Below, piece after piece: positions 8,907 to 17,542 of a DNA stretch of 64,000 bases (positions are counted from its first letter, which is position 1; every line of letters begins with the position of its first letter). Origin of the DNA: Bacillota bacterium (GTDB taxonomy: Bacteria > Bacillota > Clostridia > Christensenellales > Aristaeellaceae). The notes under the pieces were generated by a model, which searched no databases, had not been told where the DNA came from, and worked only from the letters and a program-made list of their open reading frames with translations. The translations under genes and the position numbers were made by a program. The DNA lies in contig JAEZHM010000068.1 of assembly GCA_023416585.1 (NCBI GenBank), forward strand, positions 1 through 64,000, in the 5' to 3' direction.

Positions 8907-8940
8907 GAGGATGCCTTTTCCCAAAGGCATCCTCCTTTAT
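8907..8940 (+). terminator. Rho-independent terminator of the importer operon
   Basis: Perfect 12-base stem GAGGATGCCTTT / AAAGGCATCCTC with a four-base loop, followed by CCTTTATTTAT. Confidence 0.85.
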
Positions 8941-9065
8941 TTATCTCCAATGTACTTATTCCTTCGCGGAAAACCTGTCCCTGCCTTGTTGATACCGGCC
9001 TATTCTGATATACTATCTTATGCTGATAGTTATTTTAAAGATAATACATAAGAAACAGGGAGACG

Positions 9066-10340
9066 TTGTCTGTGCGCATCAAACTGTATGATATGATGTT
9101 TTCTCTTTCCGGCGCCATGGACCTTGTGGCCCCCGAGCTGTTCAACCACCACCAGCAGGTGGCGTACCTGTCTTACCATTTGGGCAGAGAAATGGGTCTG
9201 AGCGCCGAAGATACCCTGAACCTTCTGATGGCAGGCATCATTCACGACATTGGCTCCCTGTCGCTGAAGGAACGGATGTTCATGATCCGGGACGAGCTGG
9301 AGGAGATCAACACCCATGCCTTTAGAGGCGCGTCATTGCTGGAGAGATATCCGCCCTTTGCTCCTTTGGCCGAAATCATACGCTATCACCACCTGGCCTG
9401 GAATCAAGGGGAAGGCGCGGCATTTGACGGCAAGGCTGTTCCGCTTTTAAGCCATATCTTGCATTTGGCCGATCGGATTTGCGTATTGTTCACCGGCAGC
9501 AAGCATGTGCTGCTCCAATTGCCGGAGGTAATGGCCCGGATACGCGAAGGGGAAGGCTCCCTTTACCTGCCCTCAGGGGTGGACGCTATGATGAAGCTGG
9601 CTGTGCGGGAACATATCTGGCTGGAATTGAACGACAGGGATCCCATGCGCTTTTTGCATAAGGATGCCACTTTGTTTTCCATGGAGCTGAGTTTGGACGA
9701 GGTCCTGCAAATCTCCGAACTTTTTTCCCACGTTATTGACTTCCGCAGCCGCTTCACAGCTACCCATTCCGCGGGTGTGGCCCATACGGCGAGGATGCTG
9801 GGCGAAATGAGCGGCATGTCCTCCTCAGAGTGCGACATGCTGCTGATTGCCGGATATCTGCACGACCTGGGAAAGATCACCATTGACAATGAAATTCTGG
9901 AAAAGCCAGGCCGGCTGGACGCAAGGGAATACAAAATCATACGCTCCCATACATTTTACACCTACTGGCTGCTATCCAAGGTGCCTGGATTTGAAACCAT
10001 CGCGGAGTGGGCGGCCTTCCATCATGAAAAGCTCAACGGAGGCGGTTATCCTTTCCACCTTACGGAAAAAGCGCTCCCCTACGGGGCCCGGATCATGGCC
10101 GTGGCGGACATTTTTACTGCTATCACGGAAAAACGGCCTTACAGGGAGGGCATGACAAAGGAACAAACCATTCAAACCATGAAGACTATGGTGGACAACG
10201 GCACCATCAGCAGGGAAATTGTAGAGCTTCTTGCCGATCATTACGAACTGTTCCTGAACATCCGGGAAGAAAGCGAAAAGCGGGCACGCGAAGCATACGA
10301 GGAGTTTTTCCGCCTGTCCGAAGAGGTCTGTCCGGTATAA
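9066..10340 (+). CDS. Tandem HD-domain protein with C-terminal HD-GYP domain
   Basis: A 424-residue cytoplasmic protein with two HD domains. The first (about residues 20-150) has IIHDIGSLSLKERM and IRYHHLAW. The second (about 230-405) has HSAGVAHTARML, YLHDLGKITI and HHEKLNGGGYP, an HD-GYP signature of cyclic-di-GMP or cGAMP phosphodiesterases; the usual D before GxGYP is N here. No receiver or GGDEF domain is present. The start is TTG after CAGGGAGACG. A short inverted repeat ACTATC-N7-GATAGT at 9012-9030 lies upstream. Substrate is not predictable from sequence. Confidence 0.87.
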   Translation: MSVRIKLYDMMFSLSGAMDLVAPELFNHHQQVAYLSYHLGREMGLSAEDTLNLLMAGIIHDIGSLSLKERMFMIRDELEEINTHAFRGASLLERYPPFAPLAEIIRYHHLAWNQGEGAAFDGKAVPLLSHILHLADRICVLFTGSKHVLLQLPEVMARIREGEGSLYLPSGVDAMMKLAVREHIWLELNDRDPMRFLHKDATLFSMELSLDEVLQISELFSHVIDFRSRFTATHSAGVAHTARMLGEMSGMSSSECDMLLIAGYLHDLGKITIDNEILEKPGRLDAREYKIIRSHTFYTYWLLSKVPGFETIAEWAAFHHEKLNGGGYPFHLTEKALPYGARIMAVADIFTAITEKRPYREGMTKEQTIQTMKTMVDNGTISREIVELLADHYELFLNIREESEKRAREAYEEFFRLSEEVCPV

Positions 10341-10345
10341 GACGG

Positions 10346-10390
10346 CAATGCCGGGAAAACAAGGCTTTGTTTTCCCGGCATTGTGTTTTT
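10346..10390 (+). terminator. Rho-independent terminator after the HD-GYP gene
   Basis: Perfect 15-base arms CAATGCCGGGAAAAC and GTTTTCCCGGCATTG with an eight-base loop, then TGTTTTT. Confidence 0.87.
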
Positions 10391-10423
10391 CAACTGAAGT
10401 CTTGCATAGTGGCATGAGTATGA

Positions 10424-11005
10424 TCAGACAGTATCATTGAGGTACGATTCTTTCATTTCATTGGCCATCAGCGCAAGCTGCCGCATGGTCTTAAAATTGC
10501 GTGCGGTTACGGATGCCTTTATCTTTGAAACCTGAGCCGCAAGCTTGGAGTTGTGGATGCCGTTTTGCACAAGCAGGTATATGTCCCTTCCGCGTACAGC
10601 AAAGCGGTCCCCGCCACTTGGGATGGCTTTTAGTTTTTCCACTGTTTCCGGTTCAGGCTCGGACGGGAACATGCAAACATGCAGGCTTTCTACTCCTGAA
10701 GCCGCCTCAGCAGCCTGAATTTCCTCCACTGTAAAAGGGCAATGATCTACGATTGCCTGAAGCTCCCGTGAGGTGCGCAATATCACGGGCACGGGAAAAC
10801 CGAAACGGCCTTCGATCACCTGCTCCATCTTTTCGCGTTGCTCCGCTTCTTTCCTATCCGATTCAAACAGTACATTGCCGCTTTGGATATACGTACGCAC
10901 GTTAGAAAAGCCGGCTTCCTGAAGCACCCGCGTCAGTTCTGCCATGTTCACACGATGCTTTCCGCCTACATTGATTCCCCTGAGAAGCGCTATATAGATA
11001 CTCAT
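10424..11005 (-). CDS. DUF1697 family protein
   Basis: A 193-residue protein beginning MSIYIALLRGINVGGKHRV, the hallmark N-terminus of DUF1697, with IQSGNVLF shortly after. Biochemical function of the family is unknown. The start at 11005 overlaps the stop of the DinB-like gene (ATGA), so the two are translationally coupled; the longer open frame upstream overlaps that gene and is rejected. Confidence 0.92.
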   Translation of the reverse strand: MSIYIALLRGINVGGKHRVNMAELTRVLQEAGFSNVRTYIQSGNVLFESDRKEAEQREKMEQVIEGRFGFPVPVILRTSRELQAIVDHCPFTVEEIQAAEAASGVESLHVCMFPSEPEPETVEKLKAIPSGGDRFAVRGRDIYLLVQNGIHNSKLAAQVSKIKASVTARNFKTMRQLALMANEMKESYLNDTV

Positions 11006-11715
11006 CCTGTCACCTTCGTCTTGGCTTTCTTCAGCAAGATTTTTGAGCATTTCTCTTTCAGTTTCACGCAATCGTTCAAATGCCCCATTTGATGCCTGGT
11101 GATGGGCATCAATAGTATTCCCGCAACATTCTTTTTCCCCCAGAAATCTAGAAGCCACACGGATTCCGGATGTGCCGTCACGCCGCCTTCCTCAAGGATC
11201 CGGTCAACCTGGCGCTTTGAAAACTTTCGTTTGAGATCATCAGGCTTCAGATCTGCGATGACTTCCCTCACACGCCTGCCCACCGCATCGCGGTAATCCC
11301 GCAGCGCCTGTTTATCCACCTCGCCGCTGAGGGATAAAATTTCCTCATCCGTCATAGCGTTGCCCGTATCCCGGACATTGGTATGAAGCTTAGTCAGCCA
11401 TGATTCATCCAGAACCTGGTTTTCATCCGCCATCAGCAGGTTGCAGGTCAGATCCTCAATGCGGGTGATGTGCCATATGTTCCAGGCTACCGTTACATCC
11501 GCTGCCGTAGGCATGGTGCAAAAGGCAAAATCCGAAAGGCCTTCCCATACCTCATCCATCAGCGTGGGTTCACTTTGCCCGGATACATCCCTTGTGTGCA
11601 ACAGCCCGTGCATACGCAGGACCAGTTCCTTCGCCTCCAAAAAAGATTCCTTTTGATCAAGAAGTTCCCGCAGCTTTGCCTGCAGGGGATTCCACTGTGT
11701 GCCTACAGAAAACAT
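11002..11715 (-). CDS. DinB-superfamily protein
   Basis: A 237-residue helical protein. The metal-site histidines of the DinB/YfiT-like four-helix bundle are visible in AWNIWHITRIED (about residues 78-90) and TRHQMGHLND near the C-terminus. Members are putative metal-dependent transferases using small thiols; the substrate is unknown. AAAGGAG precedes the ATG at good spacing. First gene of a two-gene operon with DUF1697, divergent from the GntR-ABC operon. Confidence 0.85.
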   Translation of the reverse strand: MFSVGTQWNPLQAKLRELLDQKESFLEAKELVLRMHGLLHTRDVSGQSEPTLMDEVWEGLSDFAFCTMPTAADVTVAWNIWHITRIEDLTCNLLMADENQVLDESWLTKLHTNVRDTGNAMTDEEILSLSGEVDKQALRDYRDAVGRRVREVIADLKPDDLKRKFSKRQVDRILEEGGVTAHPESVWLLDFWGKKNVAGILLMPITRHQMGHLNDCVKLKEKCSKILLKKAKTKVTG

Positions 11716-11757
11716 ACTTTTATTCTCCTTTGATCAACATCAGGCATCATTTTCCGC

Positions 11758-11786
11758 ATTGTAACACGGCTTGGAAAATAAATCAA
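11758..11786 (-). promoter_or_regulatory. Predicted promoter of the DinB-DUF1697 operon
   Basis: Minus-strand TTGATT (11786-11781), 17-base spacer, TACAAT (11763-11758), about 40 bases upstream of the DinB-like start. Confidence 0.55.
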
Positions 11787-11804
11787 AAAAGTTTTGTCAA
11801 AGTA

Positions 11805-11854
11805 TTGACATTCTTCCTCTTTTGCCTTATAGTTAATTACATCAGTAATTAACT
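11805..11854 (+). promoter_or_regulatory. GntR-operon promoter with overlapping perfect palindrome
   Basis: TTGACA (11805-11810), 17 bases, TATAGT (11828-11833). A perfect inverted repeat AGTTAATTAC-atca-GTAATTAACT (11831-11854) overlaps the -10 end and the start of transcription. This is the expected arrangement for autorepression by the GntR/YtrA-type protein encoded just downstream (inference). Confidence 0.75.
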
Positions 11855-11876
11855 GATGATCAAAGGAGGTGGCATC

Positions 11877-12245
11877 ATGAAGCTGGACTTTCATAGTGAA
11901 CTGCCCATTTACCTGCAGATCACCGCAGAGATAGAGGATGCCATCTTCACCGGCGCCTTCCCGGAGGAAACGCAAGTCCCCTCCACCACGGAGATATCCG
12001 CCTCCATGCAGGTCAACCCGGCCACAGTTTTGAAGGGTATGAATCTGCTGGTGGATGAGGGCCTGCTGTGCAAAAAGAGGGGGCTCGGTTTATTCGTCAT
12101 GGAAGGCGCGGTGGAGACGATCAGAATGAAGCGGCAGCAGCAGTTTTACGAGAAATACGTTGTCTCTTTAATTAAGGAGGCGCGCAAGCTGAAGCTTACG
12201 CGGGAGGAAGTCATGGAATGGATGGAAAGGGGTTTTGCACAATGA
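11877..12245 (+). CDS. GntR-family regulator, YtrA subfamily
   Basis: A 122-residue protein: winged helix (about residues 8-75, LPIYLQITAEIEDAIFTG and QVNPATVLKGMNLLVDEGLL) plus a short dimerisation tail, the compact YtrA layout. ATG at 11877 follows AAAGGAGGTGGC. It overlaps the ABC ATPase gene by ATGA. YtrA proteins typically repress their own ABC operon and respond to cell-envelope stress; that role is inferred here. Confidence 0.93.
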   Translation: MKLDFHSELPIYLQITAEIEDAIFTGAFPEETQVPSTTEISASMQVNPATVLKGMNLLVDEGLLCKKRGLGLFVMEGAVETIRMKRQQQFYEKYVVSLIKEARKLKLTREEVMEWMERGFAQ

Positions 12246-13093
12246 GCGGCCTGGAGGTCAAACACATCACAAAAAAGTTCGGTCAGGTAACGGCTGTAAG
12301 CGACGTCTCCGTTGCGTTTGAAAATGGAAAGATCTATGGCCTTTTGGGCCGCAACGGTGCCGGCAAGTCTACACTGCTGAACATCATTACCAACCGCATC
12401 TTCCCAGATGACGGGGAAGTGCTGGTGAGCGGTCTTCCCGCCAGAGAAAATGATGCGGCGCAGCAGCAAATCTATATGATGAGCGAAAAGGGTTACTATC
12501 CGGACAGCATGCGGGTATCAGAGGCCTTCAAATGTACGGAAGGGTTTTACGGCGGCTTTGATCGTGATTACGCCGCAAAACTATGCGACCTGTTCGGCTT
12601 GAACCCGAAAAAGAAGGTCAAGGAACTATCCACCGGCTATGGTTCCATATTCAAACTGATTGCGGCACTAAGCGTACCTGTCCCCTTCGTGCTGCTGGAT
12701 GAGCCGGTGCTGGGCTTGGACGCAAACCACAGGGAGTTATTATACAAGCTGATTCTGGAGACGTATGCAGAAAAACCCCGCACCATCGTTTTGTCCACCC
12801 ACTTGATTGAGGAAGTTTCAGGGCTTATCGAAGAAGTGGTCATCATCAAGAAGGGCCAAGTCATTCGCCAGCAACCTACTGAGGAATTGCTGTCCATGGG
12901 GTACACAATATCCGGCCCCACCGCCAAGGTAGACGAGTATGTGACCGGCAAGGATATATTGGGAGAAGACACGCTGGGCGGGCTTAAAACCGCATACCTG
13001 ATGGGGCAGCCCGGAAATGAAGCTTTGCCGGAATACCTTCAAGTAGGCAAAATGGATCTGCAAAAGCTGTTTATCCGGCTGACCAACGAGTAA
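12242..13093 (+). CDS. ABC transporter ATP-binding protein of the GntR operon
   Basis: A 283-residue cytoplasmic ATPase with Walker A GRNGAGKST (about residues 37-45), a divergent signature LSTGYGS and Walker B VLLDEPVLGLD. The last 90 residues form an extension common to YtrB/YhcH-type ATPases. Coupled to the regulator upstream and followed after 14 bases by one membrane protein, so this is probably a small exporter. Confidence 0.93.
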   Translation: MSGLEVKHITKKFGQVTAVSDVSVAFENGKIYGLLGRNGAGKSTLLNIITNRIFPDDGEVLVSGLPARENDAAQQQIYMMSEKGYYPDSMRVSEAFKCTEGFYGGFDRDYAAKLCDLFGLNPKKKVKELSTGYGSIFKLIAALSVPVPFVLLDEPVLGLDANHRELLYKLILETYAEKPRTIVLSTHLIEEVSGLIEEVVIIKKGQVIRQQPTEELLSMGYTISGPTAKVDEYVTGKDILGEDTLGGLKTAYLMGQPGNEALPEYLQVGKMDLQKLFIRLTNE

Positions 13094-13107
13094 AGGAGGC
13101 GATGAAA

Positions 13108-13911
13108 ATGAAATTGAAAGCAGCCGTCCGGTATTACCTGAATGATTTCAAAAAGTCCGTAATCATCTTCTATGGCGTTCTGATGGTCATTTTCCTTTTG
13201 CAGCTCCTCATCGCCGCCCTTGTTCACGAAAATCCCGGCTCTTCCAGCGGCATGGAATTCGCCACCACCATTTTCCTGTTTGTGGCAGGGCTTAACGCCT
13301 TCAAGGCCCAGTTCAGGCTGTTTTTGCAAAACGGCATGTCTCGCAAGACGCTGTTCACCGGCTTTGTGGCGGGGCTTCTGGTTCTCGCCGTCGCCATGAC
13401 AGTGATCGACCTTGCTTTCGGCTGGTTCCGGGGATTGTTCGCGCCTTATTCCACCATGTATATGGACAGGTTCGGCAGCCTGTACGCCGATAAAAGCAGC
13501 TTAACCGCGCTGGCCGACGGGCTTTTGTGGAGTTTCCTGGCCTATGTAACGGCAGGCATGACCGGCTTTTTGATCACCAGCCTGTATTACCGTATGAACA
13601 AGACCTTTAAGCTTGCCGTTTCCATTGGCGTACCGATGCTGGTCTTTGTTGGGATTCCCCTCATAGATGGGCTATACACCAATGGTGCCATCACCGCTTT
13701 TTGTATCAACGTGCTCGCATTTGCATTCGGGTTCGGCGTTACGATCGATTTATCCAGAGGGTTTGCAGGCCTTCTCGAGCAGTTCTTTCGCCAATTGGAA
13801 ACCGGGATCCCTCTGTACCCATATCGCGCCATTCTCTTCAGCATCCTATGCACTGCCGTTACGGGAACGCTGAGCTTCCTGCTCATCCGCAAGGCAACGG
13901 TCAAGGAATAG
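13108..13911 (+). CDS. ABC exporter membrane protein of the GntR operon
   Basis: A 267-residue protein with about six hydrophobic segments and a basic start (MKLKAAVRYYLNDFKKSV). It is the only membrane partner of the preceding ATPase. The ATG at 13108 is eight bases from AGGAGG; the ATG at 13102 is only two bases away and is the less likely start. No specific family signature beyond an ABC-2-like topology. Confidence 0.82.
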   Translation: MKLKAAVRYYLNDFKKSVIIFYGVLMVIFLLQLLIAALVHENPGSSSGMEFATTIFLFVAGLNAFKAQFRLFLQNGMSRKTLFTGFVAGLLVLAVAMTVIDLAFGWFRGLFAPYSTMYMDRFGSLYADKSSLTALADGLLWSFLAYVTAGMTGFLITSLYYRMNKTFKLAVSIGVPMLVFVGIPLIDGLYTNGAITAFCINVLAFAFGFGVTIDLSRGFAGLLEQFFRQLETGIPLYPYRAILFSILCTAVTGTLSFLLIRKATVKE

Positions 13912-13927
13912 CGGTCAAGCCTTTCCC

Positions 13928-13957
13928 TTTACAATCTTCACCGGATTCTGTTACAAT
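13928..13957 (+). promoter_or_regulatory. Predicted promoter of the MATE gene
   Basis: TTTACA (13928-13933), 18 bases, TACAAT (13952-13957). An inverted repeat CGTTATG (13959-13965) / CATAACG (13983-13989) follows immediately and could be an operator or leader stem. Confidence 0.5.
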
Positions 13958-14014
13958 GCGTTATGTCCGCAATAAAAACGGGCATAACGTATTTTTATGC
14001 AAAAGGATGGACGT

Positions 14015-15388
14015 ATGAACCGGTTTGAAAACAACCTCTCCGAAGGGAGCGTATTGAAGGGGCTTATCCGCTTCTCCCTTCCCTTTCTGCTATCCAACAT
14101 CGTGCAGTCGCTGTATAACGTGGCGGACATGTGGGTGGTAGGCAATTTCAGCGGCACGGCCAGCGTATCGGGCGTAAATATCGGCGGCCAAGTGACCTTT
14201 ATCCTTACAAATATGATCATGGGCTTGTGTACAGGCGGCACGGTACTCATCGCCCAATACATTGGCAGCGGCAACCGGGAGAAACTGAAAAAGACCGTTT
14301 CCACACTGTTTACGGGGCTGATGGCGGCGGCCGTGGTCATCACCGCTATTATGCTGCTACTTAAAAACCAGGTATTGCAGTTATTAAGTACGCCGCAGGA
14401 ATCCTTTTCAGAGACCAGCGATTATTTATGGGTCACGGTAACGGGCGTCGTATTCATTTTCGGTTACAACGCGTTAAGCGCGGTACTTAGGGGTATGGGC
14501 GACAGCAAGCGGCCGCTGATATTCGTTTCCATCGCCTGCGTAACCAACGTAGTGCTGGATATCATCCTGGTGGGGCCTTTTCACATGGGCGCGCTGGGCG
14601 CGGCCATTGCTACGGTAATCTCCCAGGGGCTTTCGCTTGTTCTGTGCATCCTGTATCTTAAGCGGAAAGATTTCCTGTTTGATTTCAAGTTGAGTTCCTT
14701 CCGCATCGACCGGGGGCAGCTTAATATCATACTGAAAATCGGCACCCCCGCCGCCATACAGAATACCATTGTCAGCATGTCCTTTTTGTTCATTACGGCG
14801 CTTGTCAACTCCATCGGCGGCGTAACAGCTTCCGCTGCCGCGGGCGTTGTGGGCAAATTCAACAGCTTTGCCATACTGCCCGCCATAGGCATGAGTGCGG
14901 CGGTATCCACCATGGCGGCGCAGAATATAGGCGCAAACAAATGGGATAGGGCATTAAAGTCTACCAAGATCGGCATGGTTATCGCCATTGGCTTCAGCCT
15001 GACTGCCTTTGCCGTTGCACAGCTTTTCCCGGAAGCCATCATCTCGCTTTTCGACAAGAATCCAAAAACCATAGCCGATGGAGTTGCATATATGCGCTCC
15101 TTCAGCTTTGATTATCTGATCGTGCCCTTTGTATTTTGCTTAAACGGCCTGTACATCGGCGCGGGGCATACGAAGTTTTCCTTGCTTACAGGCTTAGTTT
15201 CTTCTTTGCTTGCAAGGATCCCGGCCTCTTACCTGTTTGGCAAGGTTTTGGGCTGGGGGCTAAAAGGCTTGGGCCTGGGTGCGCCGATGGCCTCGATGGT
15301 TTCGCTGCTGATGGTTTTGGGTTTTTTCCTTTCGGGCCGCTGGAAGGTAAACGTGGCAGACAGGCATGTGGCTGGAGATATGATGTAA
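14015..15388 (+). CDS. MATE-family efflux transporter
   Basis: A 457-residue membrane protein with about twelve hydrophobic segments. The N-terminal half contains SLYNVADMWVVGNFSG and the second half a related repeat, as in MATE/NorM drug or metabolite antiporters driven by Na+ or H+. ATG at 14015 follows AAAAGGATGG; an earlier ATG at 13997 lacks a ribosome site. Cargo unknown. Confidence 0.93.
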   Translation: MNRFENNLSEGSVLKGLIRFSLPFLLSNIVQSLYNVADMWVVGNFSGTASVSGVNIGGQVTFILTNMIMGLCTGGTVLIAQYIGSGNREKLKKTVSTLFTGLMAAAVVITAIMLLLKNQVLQLLSTPQESFSETSDYLWVTVTGVVFIFGYNALSAVLRGMGDSKRPLIFVSIACVTNVVLDIILVGPFHMGALGAAIATVISQGLSLVLCILYLKRKDFLFDFKLSSFRIDRGQLNIILKIGTPAAIQNTIVSMSFLFITALVNSIGGVTASAAAGVVGKFNSFAILPAIGMSAAVSTMAAQNIGANKWDRALKSTKIGMVIAIGFSLTAFAVAQLFPEAIISLFDKNPKTIADGVAYMRSFSFDYLIVPFVFCLNGLYIGAGHTKFSLLTGLVSSLLARIPASYLFGKVLGWGLKGLGLGAPMASMVSLLMVLGFFLSGRWKVNVADRHVAGDMM

Positions 15389-15418
15389 TCACGCCTCACG
15401 CATAAACTGTCCATCATC

Positions 15419-15450
15419 AAAAAATCCGCCACAGCTATGGCGGATTTTTA
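15419..15450. terminator. Bidirectional terminator between convergent genes
   Basis: Stem AAAAATCCGCCA / TGGCGGATTTTT with a six-base loop, A-rich on one side and T-rich on the other, serving both the MATE gene and the GNAT gene. Confidence 0.82.
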
Positions 15451-15474
15451 TTACTTTTACAAAAGTCCCTGCAT

Positions 15475-16077
15475 TCACCTGGAAGCGTCGATCCATTTCT
15501 GCAGCATATCTGGGGGTACTACGCTGCGCAGGATGCTGACTGCCTGTTCAAAATCGTTCTCATTCCTTTGGAAAGCCGCATCCTTCAGCATATAGAAGCC
15601 CGCCTTCATATACAGCCTGATGGCTTTATGGCTCCAGGTTTGGGTATGCAGGAAGACAGGAAATGTATCCTCCTCCACAAAAAACTGCATGACTCTTTTC
15701 AGCAGCGCCGTGCCTACGCCCATCCCCTGATATTCTGGCCGGACTGCAAACCAATGCAACAAGCCCGTTTCGTTTTCCCCGGTCTTTTCAAACCAGGCGG
15801 AACAGGTACCTGCATATATGCCCTGCGGCGACAGCGCAAAAAAGCAGCGGCGGCGGGCCTCCGAAGGTACGCATAGAAAGTCTTTCGCGAAACGCTCCTC
15901 CGCCCTTAACAGGCAGTCAAACTCCCCTACTGAGGTTTCAATAGCCGCCCATTCCTTTTCGTCGCCCGTATCATATGTTTTGATTTGAATGTTCTCCGGC
16001 AGCTTGAGGGAAAAACCAGGCGAAACACCATCTGCCCGCATGATGATATCCCGGTAGGGAATGGATTTATCCAGCAT
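15475..16077 (-). CDS. GNAT-family N-acetyltransferase
   Basis: A 200-residue protein with a C-terminal GNAT fold: WFAVRPEYQGMGVGTALLKR holds the acetyl-CoA pyrophosphate loop (about residues 105-125), followed by HTQTWSHKAIRLYMKAGF. Two adjacent ATGs exist; the one at 16077 is six bases from GGAG and is preferred over 16080. Substrate unknown; monocistronic. Confidence 0.85.
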   Translation of the reverse strand: MLDKSIPYRDIIMRADGVSPGFSLKLPENIQIKTYDTGDEKEWAAIETSVGEFDCLLRAEERFAKDFLCVPSEARRRCFFALSPQGIYAGTCSAWFEKTGENETGLLHWFAVRPEYQGMGVGTALLKRVMQFFVEEDTFPVFLHTQTWSHKAIRLYMKAGFYMLKDAAFQRNENDFEQAVSILRSVVPPDMLQKWIDASR

Positions 16078-16147
16078 CATCTTCTCCCTTTTCGTACTTT
16101 TGTACAGGCGAACATCCCGGCGAAATGGCAAAAGTTATAAGCTGGCG

Positions 16148-17542
16148 TTATTTATTCGAAAGATATTCATGTATATCCTTTGCGGCTTTCTTCCCCGCCC
16201 CCATGGCTAAAATGACGGTTGCTGCCCCGGTGACGGCGTCGCCCCCGGCCCATACGCCCTCGATGCTGGTACGCCCTGTTTCCTCATCGGCAATGATGCC
16301 GCCCCACTTCTGGGTGGTAAGCCCCGGGGTGGTTTTCTTGATGAGGGGGTTGGGGCTGTTGCCGATAGCCACAATCACCGTATCCACCATCATTGAAAAG
16401 GCGCTGCCGGGCTTGGGAACGGGGCGGCGGCGTCCGGAGGCGTCCGGTTCACCAAGCTCCATTTCCACGCAGGTCATTTGGGTTACATTGCCCTTTTCAT
16501 CCCCCTGGATGCCTACGGGGTTTGTAAGCATACGGAAAACGATACCTTCCTCTTTGGCATGGTGGATCTCCTCACGCCGGGCTGGCATCTCATTTTCGCC
16601 ACGCCTGTAGATGATGGAAACCTCCCCGGCGCCCACGCGCAACGCGCTGCGGGCGGCGTCCATAGCCACGTTTCCGCCCCCGATTACCGCCACGCGGCCA
16701 CCCACCTTCACGGGGGTATCAAACCTTGGATAATCATACGCCTTCATGAGGTTGATGCGGGTCAAAAACTCGTTGGCAGAATAGACGCCATTGAGATTTT
16801 CGCCCGGTATGTTCTGAAAGTTGGGCAGGCCTGCTCCGCTGCCTACAAATATGGCGTCAAAGTCTTGTTCCTTCATCAGCTCTTCCACAGTGAAAGACCG
16901 GCCCACTACGCGGTTGGTTTCGACGTTTACGCCCAGTTCTACAATTTGGTCGATTTCCTTTTGCACGAGCGCCTTGGGCAGGCGGAATTCCGGTATGCCA
17001 TACATCAAAACGCCGCCGGGGGTATGCAACGCCTCAAAGACGGTCACCTCATAACCAAGCTTGGCCAGATCCCCGGCGCAGGTAAGCCCCGCGGGGCCGG
17101 AACCCACCACAGCCACCTTTTTGCCATTTTTTTCGACGGGCTTTTGTCCCGCTATGCCATGGGCCATAGCCCAGTCGGCGGCAAACCGCTCCAGCCGACC
17201 GATGGCTACCGGCTCGCCCTTTATTCCCCGCACGCATTTTTCCTCGCACTGCGTCTCCTGGGGACATACACGGCCGCAGATGGCGGGCAAAGCGTTTGTT
17301 GTGCGGATGACTTCATAAGCGGCCTCAAAGTCGCCCTTTTGCATATAGGCGATGAACTCGGGAATGCGTACATTCACCGGGCAGCCTGATACGCAGGGCC
17401 TGTACTTGCATCCAAGGCAGCGTTTGGCCTCGTCGATGGCCATTTCCGCCGTGTAACCTTGCGCCACCTCCTGAAAGTTGTGCGCACGTGCCTCGGGCTG
17501 CTGCTCCGGCATGGGGTTTTTTGTATTGCGCAAATTGGGCAT
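16148..17542 (-). CDS. nfnB: NfnB: large subunit of NADH-dependent ferredoxin:NADP+ oxidoreductase (GltA-like)
   Basis: A 464-residue flavoprotein homologous to the glutamate synthase small subunit. The N-terminal iron-sulfur region has CLGCKYRPCVSGCPVNVRIP and CGRVCPQETQCEEKCVRG, followed by GSGPAGLTCAGDLAKLGY for FAD and VIGGGNVAMDAARSALRVGA for NAD(P). With NfnA it forms the bifurcating enzyme that balances NADH, reduced ferredoxin and NADPH in anaerobes. The start overlaps the nfnA stop by one base (TGATG), so the two are coupled. A lone NADPH-glutamate synthase subunit is the alternative, but the adjacent nfnA argues against it. Confidence 0.9.
   Translation of the reverse strand: MPNLRNTKNPMPEQQPEARAHNFQEVAQGYTAEMAIDEAKRCLGCKYRPCVSGCPVNVRIPEFIAYMQKGDFEAAYEVIRTTNALPAICGRVCPQETQCEEKCVRGIKGEPVAIGRLERFAADWAMAHGIAGQKPVEKNGKKVAVVGSGPAGLTCAGDLAKLGYEVTVFEALHTPGGVLMYGIPEFRLPKALVQKEIDQIVELGVNVETNRVVGRSFTVEELMKEQDFDAIFVGSGAGLPNFQNIPGENLNGVYSANEFLTRINLMKAYDYPRFDTPVKVGGRVAVIGGGNVAMDAARSALRVGAGEVSIIYRRGENEMPARREEIHHAKEEGIVFRMLTNPVGIQGDEKGNVTQMTCVEMELGEPDASGRRRPVPKPGSAFSMMVDTVIVAIGNSPNPLIKKTTPGLTTQKWGGIIADEETGRTSIEGVWAGGDAVTGAATVILAMGAGKKAAKDIHEYLSNK

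Noticed and set aside
16478..17389. 303-codon open frame on the plus strand
   Set aside because: Lies wholly antisense to nfnB; the protein shows no motifs and the minus-strand gene is unambiguous.
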